This document shows, piece by piece, positions 43,158 through 55,840 of a stretch of DNA of 64,000 nt. Origin of the DNA: Xanthostigma xanthostigma. Its lineage: Eukaryota; Arthropoda; Insecta; Raphidioptera; Raphidiidae. Within the stretch, counting starts at the first letter, position 1, and each line of letters opens with the position of its first letter. The stretch is taken from positions 10,168,001 to 10,232,000 of the forward strand of contig OY754468.1 in assembly GCA_963575645.1 (NCBI GenBank), written 5' to 3'. Below the pieces are notes generated by a model, which made no database searches, was not told the origin of the DNA, and worked only from the letters and a program-made list of their open reading frames with translations. Position numbers and translations under genes: made by a program.

Positions 43158-45059
43158 ATGCTGTGCGCACGAGTTTTTGTGATACTGGTGATGTGCTGCC
43201 TCACCCTCGGCTTCAGCACATGTCCCGACCAATGCAAGTGCAACCTGGACGACAAGGGGCGCAAACGAGTTCTCTGCACTCAAGGCCACATGAATGTTGC
43301 GATACCTGTGACTCAAATCGATCAAGACATCGAAGTTGTGATTATAACAGCTCCTAAAGAAGCTCCGAATCGCTTGACAATAGGACCCATCTTCCAACAG
43401 TTCCATCATCTGGAAGAATTACACGTTGTTCGATCTAATGTTCCTGCTATTGGAAGACATACCTTCTGGGGCGTTCCAACTTTAAGGGTTCTTAATCTGA
43501 CCCAAAATAATATAACAGCCGTTGTCGATAATAATTTTAGGGGACTTGTCAATTTGCTCGAACTATATTTGGACGATAATAAAATCGAAAGTTTGACAAG
43601 TGGTACCTTTCGATATCTTTCGGAGTTGAGAGTCCTCTCGCTTAGTAATAATCGCATCAGCGAATTGGTGCCAAGATTATTCTTAAGCTTGGGAAAACTG
43701 CATGATTTACAGTTGAGCGGTAATCCTTTGTACGAACTGACGCCAGAAGTATTCAAGGATATTCAGGTAAGTTTCGGATTCTTTTATACGTTTTTTCGGT
43801 GTTGAACTTATTACAGTAGCAATAGTCTCAACTTGTTTCAGGAGCTCAGAGCATTGAAATGCCGATCGTGTGGATTGAGAAGCGTTAATACACAAATCTA
43901 TCACCTGCTGCCTTACTTAGCCTACTTGGATCTGGGAGAAAACGAGTTCAAATACATAATGGCGGACGAATTCAGAGACTTGAGAAGATTAAGAAAACTG
44001 TGGTTGGATGGTAATCAATTGCCGGTCGTTCTTGAAAAAACGTTTGGCAATCAAGATGGTTTGGAGTATTTAAATTTGGCGAGGAATCGATTAGCGAAAG
44101 TAACTAACACCGCATTCACAAATTTATCATCGTTAGTGACTTTAGATTTGAGTTATAACAAGTTGGATCGCCTTGAGACCGAAAGTTTTCATCCAATAGC
44201 TGACTCGCTTCAAAATTTAAACATCAGTGGGAATAATATTCCCATAGGTGAACTGAAGTACGTTTTGCAAGTTGTGACTAAAGTCCAACAATTACATATG
44301 GCTCAAATGTCGCTTACCGATCTTCCGCTAAGATTGTTCGACTTCCAAGATCACCTATTGACCTTGAATCTGTCACGGAACAATTTCGCATCGTTTCCAT
44401 TGCAAGTAATCGGTGCAGTTTCGACGCTCGCTCAACTAGACATGTCTGGAAATAAACTTCGTGATTTAGATGAAAAAGTTTTAATCAAACTGGAATCGAT
44501 TCCAAAAATTAATTTGGATCACAATCCGTGGGCTTGTGATCTGTGCCATTTACTACCAATGATTAATCGTATCAACACATCTTCAGCAAGTGCGCGCCTC
44601 AAAGATCTCAGATGTGTGACCCCACATACACTTGCGGATCGAACTATAGGTTCGATGCAAAGATCAGAACTGGACTGGTGTAATAACGTCGGATATGATC
44701 GTGGCGGCGTCGCTAGCATATCTCACAGCTTCCTGGGGGAAGACGGCAAGCTCGGCATCATTGCAGCCGGAGCAGCTGTCTCTCTCTTACTCATCACATC
44801 GATAGCGCTGACTATAGGAATATGCTATTCCAGAAGACAGACGGCCAATTATTATACTAACGAAGAAAAGCGCGGACCGGAAAGCGAAGCAATCTTTGAA
44901 AATCCGACAGCTATTTTAGGTGAAAACGGCGAGATAAGTTTTAAATTTCCGTTGGATGCGAATCAAAGTAAAAACAAAAAAGTATCGATATCGACAATAG
45001 ACGAAATCAAAAAAGATCCGGTACAATTGAAAGTTTTGTCGAACGGAAACGGAACTTGA
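43158..45059 (+). CDS. Leucine-rich repeat type I transmembrane protein, two coding exons
   Basis: Join 43158-43766 and 43842-45059; the intron is phase 0 and the product is 608 residues. Residues 1-20 are a signal peptide. An LRRNT cysteine cap follows (Cys22, 26, 28 and 40). About 14 LRRs start near residues 85, 109, 133, 157, 181, 205, 229, 253, 277, 301, 326, 351, 375 and 399, mostly at an exact 24-residue spacing. An LRRCT cap lies at 430-483 (NPWACDLC, then Cys461 and Cys483). Residues 507-532 form one transmembrane helix, followed by a RR stop-transfer and a cytoplasmic tail of about 76 residues with no recognised catalytic domain. Sequons at Asn113, 118, 297, 330, 379 and 448 face outside. 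Proteins of this build act in cell adhesion, axon guidance or receptor signalling; the specific role here is not known and I do not assign an ortholog. The start is the first ATG, just after a splice acceptor, and begins a clean signal peptide. Codon use is even and both exons are open throughout, so this is a live host gene. Confidence 0.95.
43767..43841 (+). other. 75-bp phase-0 intron of the LRR gene
   Basis: The donor is CAG|GTAAGT, close to the consensus, and the acceptor is TTGTTTCAG|GAG. The intron falls between residues 203 and 204, at the boundary between the fifth and sixth repeats. Reading through it in frame 1 meets a stop, so splicing is needed. Confidence 0.93.
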
Positions 45060-45480
45060 GATCTTATTTTCGAATCGTGCGGGAACGTATCATTGTGCCT
45101 ACTGTACTACTTTTTCACAAACAGACTAGTCGGGGACTTTTATTTTTACACGGTGATAGTACTGCGGACAGTTACTAGTGTGACAGTGTTCCTTGGGGAA
45201 TTGTTTATTGAATTGAACTCCAGTCTCGAGCATAGTCATAAGTTGTCGAAATCCTGTGGGACACAAAGCGATACGTTACTGTTCTCGGTCATTCGGGTAT
45301 TTCAATAAACCGTCCCGTTCCCCGACGAAAACCTCTTCCCTCCTCCCTCTTTTATTTCAAAGCTTTTGTCCGACCTGCTCGCGATTCTTTTCACCTAGAC
45401 GTCATCTTTTTCATCGACTTCCTTCAAACCGCGTGAACTTTATATAGTGTCGAACGTCAATAAACTGAAATATTAAAATC
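45060..45480 (+). terminator. 3' UTR and polyadenylation signals of the LRR gene
   Basis: After the TGA there is unique sequence containing AATAAA at 45304-45309 and again at 45459-45464. Either could be used. The second is followed by T/A-rich sequence and then GTG-containing sequence. Beyond about 45780 the DNA turns into (ATT)n microsatellite and AT-rich spacer. Confidence 0.6.
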
Positions 45481-47568
45481 AATGCTGTGACGAATTATTT
45501 CTTCACGTAATATAAAAAAAACAATCGGTTTTAGTGCAGTGCTTCTCAAAATGTGTACAAGGAAACTGTATTATTGTGCCTGGATAAAAAAACAGTTGGA
45601 ATGTGTGAAAATTAATAGTGATAATTCGGTCAATTTAAAGAATACGATTTTTACAATTAATTTATTTCAACTTTTTTATGTGACTGACGCAACATATTTA
45701 TTGTAATCCGACAGATTGCAGATTGGGTTTGGATTGAAAACCAGCTTTAAGCTGAATTCACGCCTTTTAATAAAATTTCTGTTTTTTCAACAATAAAGAC
45801 ATTATTATTATTGTTATTATTATTATTATCATTATAAACGCTCGACATTATTATTATTATAAACGCTCGATAACTGAGGTCATCAGTGTGATAATAATTC
45901 GAAATTTTAACGTTATATTAAGTAACGTATCAGTGCTTCCTAATCGTTTTTTACTTGCGGCACACTTGGGGGATAAAAATGTCATTAAATGGCACAATTT
46001 CAAGATCAACTTGATGCGCCAGCTTTTTTATAAGTGTAGTGCATTTTTTTTTTGAAAGTTGTTAAAGTTTATCGAAACAATGCGATAATAAAATTACAGT
46101 TCAGAAAATTAAGCATGTTTTTTGGAAGAAATATATTATTTTTTCCAGACTAACTTTGTTTGGAAACATGGTAGTGTGTCGCGGCACAGCGTTTGAGAGG
46201 CACTGGGATGTTAAGTTGTTTTTTTGCACTGTCCCTCTATAAAATAGCTGGTTTTCCTGCCTATATAGCGGTCCCCATTTAAACTCATTTGAGCAAAAAA
46301 CAATGTCCACATATAATTCCAATATGGCCGACTCGAACTGTTCAAAATAAAGCAGATAATATACTTATAATGATGTGAAAATTAGCTTTTGTAGGAGGTA
46401 CGTGCAAAAAATGAAGTATGCATCGGGATTGTAATGCTTTTATAACTGATTTGACTATTAAAACTCGCTAATGTTCGTTGTTAACAATGTCACAAATCGT
46501 ACATTAAATAAAGCATTACAATCTTAATAAATAAACCACGTTTCTTTAATATTGTTCAAAAACTACAACAATTAAAATTTTGACGAAACAGATTTTAGGA
46601 ATTTTAATTCCAAATATCTATTGAAAATGGAATTTTATTCATACATTTAAAAACTATTTTTTTTTTAAAGTTGAATCGAACATAATTTATTTTAATTTTC
46701 AATCAAACCAACATTTGAAAATGAAAACAATTGACGAAAAAAATTTTTTTTAATATCAGCAACGCAAAATTTTAAGTATTATCCACCAATTTTTTGGGTT
46801 TTTGTTTATTCTCTAACGCACAAAGTATAATAGCCAAAAAAATTATTAGTATTTTAAACATAACACGAAAAAACTGTAAATATACATTGGTTTTAAAACT
46901 CTAACCACTAAATAAAAAGTTTGAGAATCACTGCTTTAATGTAGCGTGTAAAATACAATTTGTACATAGAATATCGATTAAGAACCTAAAACGACAACTT
47001 ATATTTTATGGTTATGAAAGTTGTGTATAAGAGTTTTCAAGAATTTGTTTTATATATTAAAAGTGAAAATGAAAGTCTAATGAATTACTTTATTTCTTAC
47101 TGAATTTTATTTCTTAAAGAATAATTATTTAATTTAACTTTGTGTAACATGTTCGCACTTTATAGAAATGACACTTCTTTAACCGTGATTGAACAGCATA
47201 ACGAAAACAATAAAGGACACTGGCAGGAGCGGGACAACCGGATTGGCTGGCAGGTAGGTTCGAAAGCGTGGAAAATGCAACTCGATCTTTACGTCCCGTT
47301 CTGTTTAGTGTTTACTTCGTTACAAATGTTTACCCTTGAAATTTCACTTCAGACGCGTGAGATTTACAATCTGACAGACGTGACTGTTTAAAAATTACTT
47401 AACTGTTTATGAAAAAAACATTGTTGCAGAAAGCATTGTTAGAAAATTTGATTTGGCAAGGACCCCCTAGATTGTGAACATAATATGAAAAGCATTGTAG
47501 TTTTAAATCGAACTGTTCGAAAAATAATTGATCGATTGAACTATATTTTTCTTAAACTGTGTATATGT
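45480..47568. other. AT-rich downstream region of the LRR gene, no gene recognised
   Basis: (ATT)n-like tracts at about 45800-45870 contain ATAAACGCTCGA twice. The rest is A/T-rich without recognised repeats or a family-like ORF. An 83-residue frame at 47140 has no support. Confidence 0.45.
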
Positions 47569-49010
47569 TATAGACTATGTGATTAATCAGGGCATTGTGT
47601 ATAATGCCCGGGCAATATGAATAATGACAAGTCACATCGGGCTATGTAATAAATAATCATTAAAACTTCATTATTTATCACAGTGCCCGGTCATTATGAA
47701 TATTGCTATGTGATTGTTGGGAAATTTGATAATTTAGGTACATTTGGCAAGACGTGGGGACCAGGGACAAATATGTGATACGTACTAGCCAATCAGAGCA
47801 CGCAACTCATCCCCTGCTCACAACAGAGTGTATTTTACAATATTTTATCGTTTTGAGGTCCCTCGATCCCAAAAAAACATATTTTTAATTTAAGACTGAT
47901 TATCTTTAAAAAAAACTAATATTCGTTTTATATTTTGAATTTGTTACTTAATACTATTCGTACCTTCCTACTATAATTATTTTATAATAATAATGTAGGT
48001 ATGTCAACATTAAAATAATTTAATAAAAATATCTTTTTATTATTCTGCCCAATAGGTGAAGGGCATTATTCATAAGAAGTAAATATTTTGATTAGCTGTA
48101 AAATAATTTGGTTAGCAACATAAATCAGCCGTAAAATCATTTGGTCAGCATACAAAGATTTTGTTTGCAATAAATAAAAATCGGGCAGCAATCCATGTTC
48201 TGCAAAGAATCTTAATAAGGGTCAGTACTTTAACCTTAAGCGGGCAGCTAGCAATATTATGTATCTGCTTAATAAACAGTCGCGCAGAAAAATGATTACT
48301 TGGTCAGCAAGATCTCAAAATTGGTCAGCAGAGAAAACATTTCTGTATCTAGTTTGTTTCATTGGTATGCATATTTAAAATATAGTTAACAATATAAACA
48401 AACTGATTGCATTTGTGTTTGGATGAAGTTATTTAAAACAATTACGGGGTCGTGTCGATGCGATGGCGTTTTTTTTGCGCAGTGAAAAGGGGAGGGCGTT
48501 TGGGGGGAGTTCTTTAAAAAACAATTACGAGGTCATGAGATAGTAATACGGTAATTCTACACCAGTTGCTATGACATGTATATTATGTGATTAGATTAAA
48601 AAAATGACAGTGAAAGACGAAAAAGAATGCCAATTTTTTACGTATTTTTGAGAAAATTGAATATTTTGCTTACCCTCTGAGTGCTCACCAAAATTTTATT
48701 TAACATGAGTCACTCATTGCAGCTTATATATTTAATCAGCTATGCAAATATTTTTACAGCTGTCCAGAATGACATAAATTACTGATCGATTTAAAAATGT
48801 TTGCTAACCAAGAGTTGCCGACCAATGAGCTATTTTAGTTGACTGATTACATTTTCCTGCTCACAAAACATGAATACTTGGCTAACCCATTAAATAACAC
48901 CCTTATTCATAATGTTCTGTCAATAGTTGTTATCACACTGCCTTCTCATATAGGGCATTTTTCAAACTGCCCGGGCGTTATGAACAATGCCCTGTTAATC
49001 ACTTGGTCCA
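47569..49010. mobile_element. TIR element with GCCCGGGC palindromes
   Basis: GTGATTAATCAGGGCATTG at 47579 and CAATGCCCTGTTAATCAC near 48985-49003 are inverted. Next to each lie ATGCCCGGGC-type palindromes, with one more near 47685. Between 48100 and 48330 the motif TTGGTCAGCA is repeated irregularly. No transposase was recognised. Confidence 0.55.
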
Positions 49011-49232
49011 CAACATATACATATAGTTAGCATCGTTTTTGTATAGTTGCGAAACAACGTTTTTCTACGCATTCTAATCACAATTTAGCTTGAAAATCGA
49101 TCTTTTTCTATGTAGAACAATCATTTGTTTTTTGTGAGTACAATCTAATGTTCTAGATAGATGACAGGGAGTTTGAATACGACATTAGACTGCTCCTGAC
49201 GTATCGAAACTGTGAATATGATCACAATCTAA

Positions 49233-49455
49233 AAGCCGGAATACACGAGGCTGGAAATACTGATTGGACTTCTGCTGGCCGATAGGCTGGATATGACGCT
49301 GGAAATGACGTCACTACCTACCTACAAAACAAGCTTGAAAAGACGTTTCGTGTGAAGCGAGCACATAAAAGCAATTAAATAAATCAGCACTAGAAAATTA
49401 GCAGTCAAATCAAGCAAGGAATCTAGCGGCAAATCCTGCCTCGTGTGCAGCGGCC
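49233..49455. mobile_element. AAGGCCGC-type MITE, internally deleted copy
   Basis: From GCCGGAATACACGAGGCTGG to CGTGTGCAGCGGCC it follows the 36965/40084 family but lacks most of the centre. Confidence 0.65.
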
Positions 49456-50146
49456 TTAAGGTCATTGTCAAATCAATTTTTTGACAAGCCTTTCTGCAAC
49501 CCAGCATGATTGTTTTATATTATCCATTTTAACAAATAGTTTTAATATCAACAAAACTGATTGAAAGCGAAAAGGTGAAACAGTAGACTTGCAATAACAA
49601 AAGATCTAAATTAAAATTTACATAGCTTACTTTGTTTCTCGACTGCGAAATTCTTTATTATTTACTTAGCATTGTTGAAGAAATACGCCGTTTTGAGATT
49701 TAAAGAACTTTTTGTGAACAAAACGAATTTGTCAACTCTCGAATAACAAACATACAAATACAGTAGACACTCGTTATTCGCAGTACATCTATTTCAAAAA
49801 TGTATTCTATCAAAAGTAACATAAAAACTCAAAACACTGTCGATTTTTTTTTATTTGTCAAATGATGTTATTCATTACTCTTTGATATTTATCCTAAAAT
49901 GGAAAGAAGCATCAATTTTAATAATAATAAATATTATTATTATTATTAATAATAATAATAATAGTAGTAAAATCATGTTACAAAAATAATATTTCCAAAT
50001 TGGGCTGTAAATTCTTATTCATTTAATTTTTTTCATATCAATAACAACTTTAATTCAACACGCGTGAGTAACATATAATTTCGGGGCCCTGCTAAATTCG
50101 GGAGAAATAATAAATTACTTCATGTTGACGCGTAGAGTGCTAATAA

Positions 50147-50275
50147 CGAGCCGAAACTGTACGATAATTTATTACTGCATAGTTTCTGGACCAATAGGAA
50201 CACGGTAGCGAGCCGAAACTGTACAGTAATGAATTATTACTGCATAGTTTCTGAACCAAAAGGAACGCGGTAGTG
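50147..50275. repeat. Tandem duplication, unit about 62-67 bp
   Basis: Both units start CGAGCCGAAACTGTAC, share TTATTACTGCATAGTTTCTG, and end in GGTAG. Confidence 0.8.
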
Positions 50276-50431
50276 ATTTGTATATATGAAAACAGCATCG
50301 CAATTCATCGAAAGTCAAGACCATATTGTGTGCATCGAGGGCGGTGGGTACGTCAATCAATGAAGTGATTTATTTTTTTTCCCTCTTTTATCAGGGCCTC
50401 GATTACATATTACTCGTGCTAGTTGAATAAA

Positions 50432-50558
50432 GTATTATGTGCGACCATTGATCGAAGAAGAATATTCCACTCCGTGTTACCGCACGAGCGTAGCGAGTGC
50501 GGCAAATTTCACGCTCATGGAATCTTCTCCTTCTCTCACTAGTCGCACAATATACTAT
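50432..50558. mobile_element. Short palindromic repeat, GTGCGAC ends
   Basis: AGTATTATGTGCGACCA and TAGTCGCACAATATACT are inverted, with CACGAGCGTAGCGAGTGCG as a central palindrome. A similar palindrome is at 5630-5690. Confidence 0.55.
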
Positions 50559-50599
50559 TTTTATTGTCAATTTAAAAAAAATATCAAAAACTGTAATGT

Positions 50600-51790
50600 A
50601 TTATTTAATAGAATTGGTTAAATACGACAGATTTTTTTCGATTCTTTGAAAAAGGTTTTCTTTTATTGAAGTCTACTGTTTTTTTTTTCAAAAGTGTTTT
50701 CTTCTTAAAGTTTATTTATGTATATAAAAATCTATTCTTAAAATTATGTCTTAGAATGTATTTGTAATAAAGATTGATGCATTTTTCGCTTACGTGAACG
50801 AAAAATATCTTCAAATTCATCTTTATTATGTATTCATTTTTAGCAAAATTAATCTTTGTCGATGCTCAGTTATTTTAGTATATTATTCAATTAAAGAGGT
50901 TCGGATTTTTAACATTGATCAATCTTCTATGCAGAGTGTTTATTGTCGAAAATCAAAGAGTGTTTTTATGCTTAAGGAATAAGGCTCTCTCAAAAACTCA
51001 TAAATTAAAGATCAAAGTGATGTACAACAATGAAAACCGCATTTTATTTTTTTTAATCAAGAAAAAATAACAAAAAATGGTGGGTCTGTCACCTCATTTT
51101 TTATGGGTCGGAGGCTTAGAAATACAATTTACTTAATTTACGAAGAAGATGAATACATCTCTTTCTATAGATAAAGCAGTGTGACTAGTCTTCTATGTAA
51201 TCATATGGCGGTTTTTAATTATTGTAATAACGAGGAACGTTATAACAATGAATGAGCTCACATTATTTGTTAATGTATGAGAAATAATTATATGCATTGT
51301 TTGAAATTATCAAATTTTGGTACAGCCCTATTATAAGCTGGAATAAGGCTAATTAAAAAACCATTGTTTGTTATTTTATCAGATCATCGACAAAGGTAAA
51401 TTCTATTTTAATTTTAGAAATATTTCTAAGTAAAGTGTTCATTTACTAAAAAAAGCAAACAAAAAAATCGAAAAAAAAAATACAGAGACGTGTGACTGCC
51501 TAACTTTTTTAACAAATGAGTGAATTTAATATAAAAAACTAATATTAATATAATAGATTCTAACTAAAAGCATCATATAATATTCTATGATAATGTAAAA
51601 AAAATATCTGTACTACTTAATTATTGCATTATATCGCGAAATTTTAATATATTATGTATAATTTACATATCAGTAATAATGTATCAGTCGGCATTTTTGG
51701 TATATTTATCATAGAAAAATAAATAAATCTAAGAACGGCATAATGGACACTGTTTTTTCAAATGAATCAGCTCATACCTAATTATAGTGC
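50600..51790. other. AT-rich spacer without recognised features
   Basis: No gene, RNA or repeat terminus was recognised. Confidence 0.4.
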
Positions 51791-51791
51791 A

Positions 51792-52545
51792 AGATCCGAT
51801 TTTAGAAATATATACCCTCATCTGTTATTTGACGATAATATATATACATTGATAAATCGCACTTGAATTGCCTAGCTAAATCGCGTACCACTGTTGTTAA
51901 AGTAAATAAATTCTAATTAACTTTTTGGATCAACATCCCCAATCTGTTAATCATAAAAAACGAACGTAAGATGAGAGAATATATTACAAGGAATTGGAAA
52001 CATACAGGTTGCCTACTTCCCCCGCAGCCCACGAACGCCACTGGAATCAGCCGAAAGTTCTGGAAGTATCGAGAAACGAGACTGGAGAGAGCAGACAGTA
52101 TAAACAGTGCAACCAAGTACAGAGGTAAGGTGTGAGATATACCATTGATTCTATACATAAATATAGATCATCCACATAAACATACAATAGTTGTGTTCTG
52201 TGTACTTTGATAGTATTTACACTGTCTGCACTGTTCGCGCTGCCTAATAAATCTCCAGCCTCGTTTCTCGATACTTCCAGAACTTTCGGCTGATTCCAGT
52301 AACGTTCGTGGGCTGCGGGTAAAGTAGACAAGCTGCATTTTTCCAATATCTTGTGATATATTCTCTCATCTTAGGCTCGATGAGATGATTAACAAATCGG
52401 GAAAGTTTATCCAAAAATGTGAAATAGTATTTTTTTAATTTAACAGCATTGGTACGCGATTTATCAATGTATTTATATTATCTAACATATAATCTTTGTC
52501 ATCATCAAATAGCAGATGAGGGTATATATTTCTAATACCGGATCT
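51792..52545. mobile_element. Long-TIR element, AGATCCGG ends, complete copy
   Basis: AGATCCGATTTTAGAAATAT and its near-complement ATATTTCTAATACCGGATCT bound inverted arms of about 330 bp that continue through CCGAAAGTTCTGGAAGTATC to near the centre. No transposase frame. Flanking duplication not visible. Confidence 0.8.
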
Positions 52546-53177
52546 TAGATTATTAAGCAATTTTAATAGTGATCTCTAATTATAATTTGAATTATGGATA
52601 GTCGGTTAGTTGCTACGCAAGGCCAGAACCGACAAAGCATAGGGGAGAAGGTAATATATACTCTCATGCATCATGAGAATTAGATGTTTCCCATTTTTTT
52701 AACTCTTAAGGGTGTATGAGGGGTATCCCAAATCACCGCGAAATGAATGAAATTTTGCCAAGTTATTTCTTAATATATCTGAAATAAGTACCCAAAATTT
52801 GCGAGCGGATTACTAACCCATAAAAATTTATAAATTATGAAATGAACATGAGCTAATTGTCTTTCTTCGATTTATTCATTTTTCAGAGGTACTACTTGTA
52901 TAATTTTATATTGATGGGACCAGATCATTTTAAACATTCCAATGTAATATGATTATAGAAAAGATAAAATGCAAGTTTGGTAGTTCCAATACTGTTCTAT
53001 ATTAAATATATGTACCTAAGTTTGATTTTCGTGTCTTTATATTTCTCATAGAGTTCACAAGAAAAAATATATTATTATTTGCTATTATAAAAGTAAATAA
53101 ATAGAAGTATTATAATCTTTATTTCTCTCTAAGAACCAGCTACAATTCATTGATATAGAAATATATTTTTTTAAGAA

Positions 53178-53603
53178 TTATTCCGTCTTTCGATCAATCA
53201 TTTGTTCAATACTAGCTTTTACCCGCGACTTCGTCCGCGTGGAATCAATGTAGGTATACAATTGTTTAAAAAATGCAGGACTAAAAGACGGCCCTAAAAA
53301 CGATGTTTTTTGTTTTACCATCTTTTGCAAAAACATAAAGCTTTTATAGATTCGATACACGTGAGCAAGCCATATGCAGCTGGCCGTGCGAAACACACGG
53401 TTTTTCTTGAATGTCAGACCTACCCTAAGTGTTTGTCTCTGGGCAGTTTTTAATGGAAATCGTAATCTTTTAAGTTCTATTGCCTTTAAAAAACGAGACT
53501 TTGTGGCTGGCGCCACATTAACTGATAAATTTGTACAATAAGTTATTAGACAGGTGTCCAGGAAACCAGCCATAAAATTGTAACCGACAATAGGTCTGGT
53601 CAT
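53178..53603 (-). pseudogene. Helitron helicase C-terminal remnant joined to a Helitron 3' end
   Basis: On the minus strand IELKRLRFPLKTAQRQTLRV, then SCIWLAHVYRIYKS, loosely follows the last helicase motifs of RepHel (FPLK.AFA.T..K.QGQTL, ..YVA.SRV..). It runs into the terminus TCCACGCGGACGAAGTCGCG before AAAAGCTAGT at about 53213. The stretch between FPLKTA and QTL is shorter than in intact helicases. It is a decayed autonomous copy at best. Confidence 0.45.
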
Positions 53604-54885
53604 GAGCTATTAAAATAACAAAACACGACACAAGTAAACACCCCACGGTTTACGAAATTATGTTACTTTATTTAAACGAATCTTGTGCCCATGGTCTCAA
53701 AATCTTACTTATTTCATCCAGATTTCAAAATGGTATATAAAACACGTAAATATTTTTTTTTTCATAAAAGCTACTGCTCTTTTATTTGAATAGGGTCTCA
53801 TTGTAATTATCAACTAATAGAATCCTACTCAGTTTTATGGCCAGGAACAAATGGTTCTAAAATTTTTGAAAAGTTTAAATATCTCAACAATCCGGGTGTT
53901 GTCGTGTTTAGTTATTGCCAGATATGTCAGAGGATAAAGTCTTACAGACGGTTTACTGCACACAAAAGACCTAATGTTCCGCCCCTCATATTTTCATATT
54001 TTCACTTATACTTAACGTTGACGTTATGCTACGCTATGTTTTCGGGAGATCGGGACTTATTTTAATTATTCAATAACTATAAAAAAATTTTGGTTGATTG
54101 ATAAATCTATATGCGGCCTGTGGCCGCCCCTTGTTATGGCCGCCCGCGTGCGGCGCACGCGCTGCACAACGTGTTTCTATTCCTGTTAACCTGTTCCATA
54201 ATAACTCACAAGAGTGTGGTGAAAGTTGCTTATCTTAATTTAGTCGCTACGCTAGAGGATCGTCTTAATAAAGTCTTGTCGGTTGGCCATTAAGGCTATT
54301 TCAACTCAATTTTTTAGATAGATGTTTTTCCCACCGAAATAATCGCTTGCATATAGTTGGTTCATTATTATCAGATTGTATATTATTATTATTTATAAAA
54401 TTAATAATAAGTGTACATAGTACATACCAAAAAAATATTAATGTTAATTAGATTTAGAAGAATTTTAAAATGTCATTATTTATGAAAAAATTTGGGCTGT
54501 GAAAATCGAGTAATATATTTTTTCTTAGTGATAATGTATAAATAATATTGGAGTATATTGGAGTAACTTGATTGATGCAAAAATAGTTTTATGTTTTGTA
54601 ATTTTATTTTGCGTATCGCTCAAACTTTGAGATAGTTGCCTTTGGGCTCTTGAATATTATTACACATAAACAATTAAGACATGTTGTATTTAATTTTCAA
54701 TTTTTTTTTTTTATTATTTCAAATTTTAAATAGATACTACTAATTCACTGCAAATTTTAAGTTTTCGAATTTTGAGCGATAGTTTTTTATAGACCTTTTC
54801 TAGCTTTTACGTGCTTTAATGTTTAAATATACATATATAGCTTTAAAAGTTTCACTGGATCAAATAACAACTTCGCAAAACTAAT
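53604..54885. other. Spacer with a short GC-rich patch at 54105-54180
   Basis: The patch GGCCGCCCCTTGTTATGGCC to CGTGCGGCGCACGCGC stands out from AT-rich surroundings, but no family is recognised. Confidence 0.35.
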
Positions 54886-54887
54886 AC

Positions 54888-55135
54888 CAAACTGACGAGT
54901 CATCCGCCGTGATAGTGGAAGTTTCGGGTTTAAGTTCCGACAGTGACATTGTTTGGAAAATAGATTTTTCTTATTGGTTTAAAGTATAACTACATTGTTA
55001 AGGAACAACCATTGTTACAACACTATATTAGAAAATTTATTTTTTCAACAAAGTCGCCGTTGGGATACGAACCCCGAAACATTCCAGTATCGCGGCGGAC
55101 TGAGTTACATTACTCCATAGTGACACAGCAATATC
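54888..55135. mobile_element. Palindromic element with tRNA-like ends
   Basis: Each arm, read inward from its outer end, has a tRNA-like stretch. The right arm on the minus strand has ACTCAGTCCGCCGCGATACT and a B box GGGTTCGTATCCC; the left arm on the plus strand has GGGTTTAAGTTCC. Both are followed by GAC, A-rich sequence and AATTTTC or ATTTTTC. It looks like two SINE heads facing each other. Confidence 0.5.
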
Positions 55136-55702
55136 AATTCATCATTCTAATATATTATAGCAATTTGTAACTGTTTATTTCACATCATGCGAGAGCTAAT
55201 TTTTGTCTTAGGTGACGCAGAAGTGAGAGTATGGGTGAAACAAAGATGAAATTGTTTCCTTTCGTTATCGGTTACAGATTTTTCTTATTTGTAAACAACA
55301 ATAGCAAATATTGTTTTTTTTCTCACCGACTTTTTTTAGATTTTAGAATGTAATTGGTTGCGGACTGCAAAAAATGTGAACAAAGCTATATCCCTTTAAT
55401 TTATTTGTCTGAGGTTTTTGTATTAACAGATTGATTGATTTTAAAACGCTTTGTATTAATTTCGTAGAAGTACACTGTAAGAAGGTCAGTTTGAGCTTTT
55501 AAATAATAATATTATTTGATCTACTAATAACTATTAGACTATAGGTATATTAAGCGTTTTTTTAATTTTTACTAAGTCAAGAGTGCAAAGCGATTTCGCT
55601 ATTTTTTAACATTATTGTAAGAGTGTAAAACGTTTAGTCTAAGATCCGGTGTTATACCATTATCTGTTATTTGACGATGACAAATATTATATTAATATAT
55701 AT

Positions 55703-55840
55703 GTCGCCGGGATATTGTCAAACCCGTGATATTAAAATTTCACTTAGTAAAATTATAATATCACGACTCTTTGTCAATCGTGATATTGTAATTTCACTAG
55801 TGAAATTACAATATCACGGATTTGACAATATCCCGGCGAC
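55703..55840. mobile_element. GTCGCCGGGATATTG MITE, 138 bp
   Basis: GTCGCCGGGATATTGTCAAA and its complement bound it, and the centre is a second palindrome (ATTTCACTAGTGAAAT). The uninserted site is visible in the sister copy at about 51840. This family is widespread in Lepidoptera to my knowledge. Confidence 0.85.

Noticed and set aside
47140-47391. 83-residue ORF downstream of the LRR gene
   Set aside because: No family resemblance, no splice or promoter context, and composition like the surrounding spacer.
52047-52346. 99-residue minus-strand ORF
   Set aside because: It falls within the inverted arms of the long-TIR element and reads across the centre; openness is by chance.
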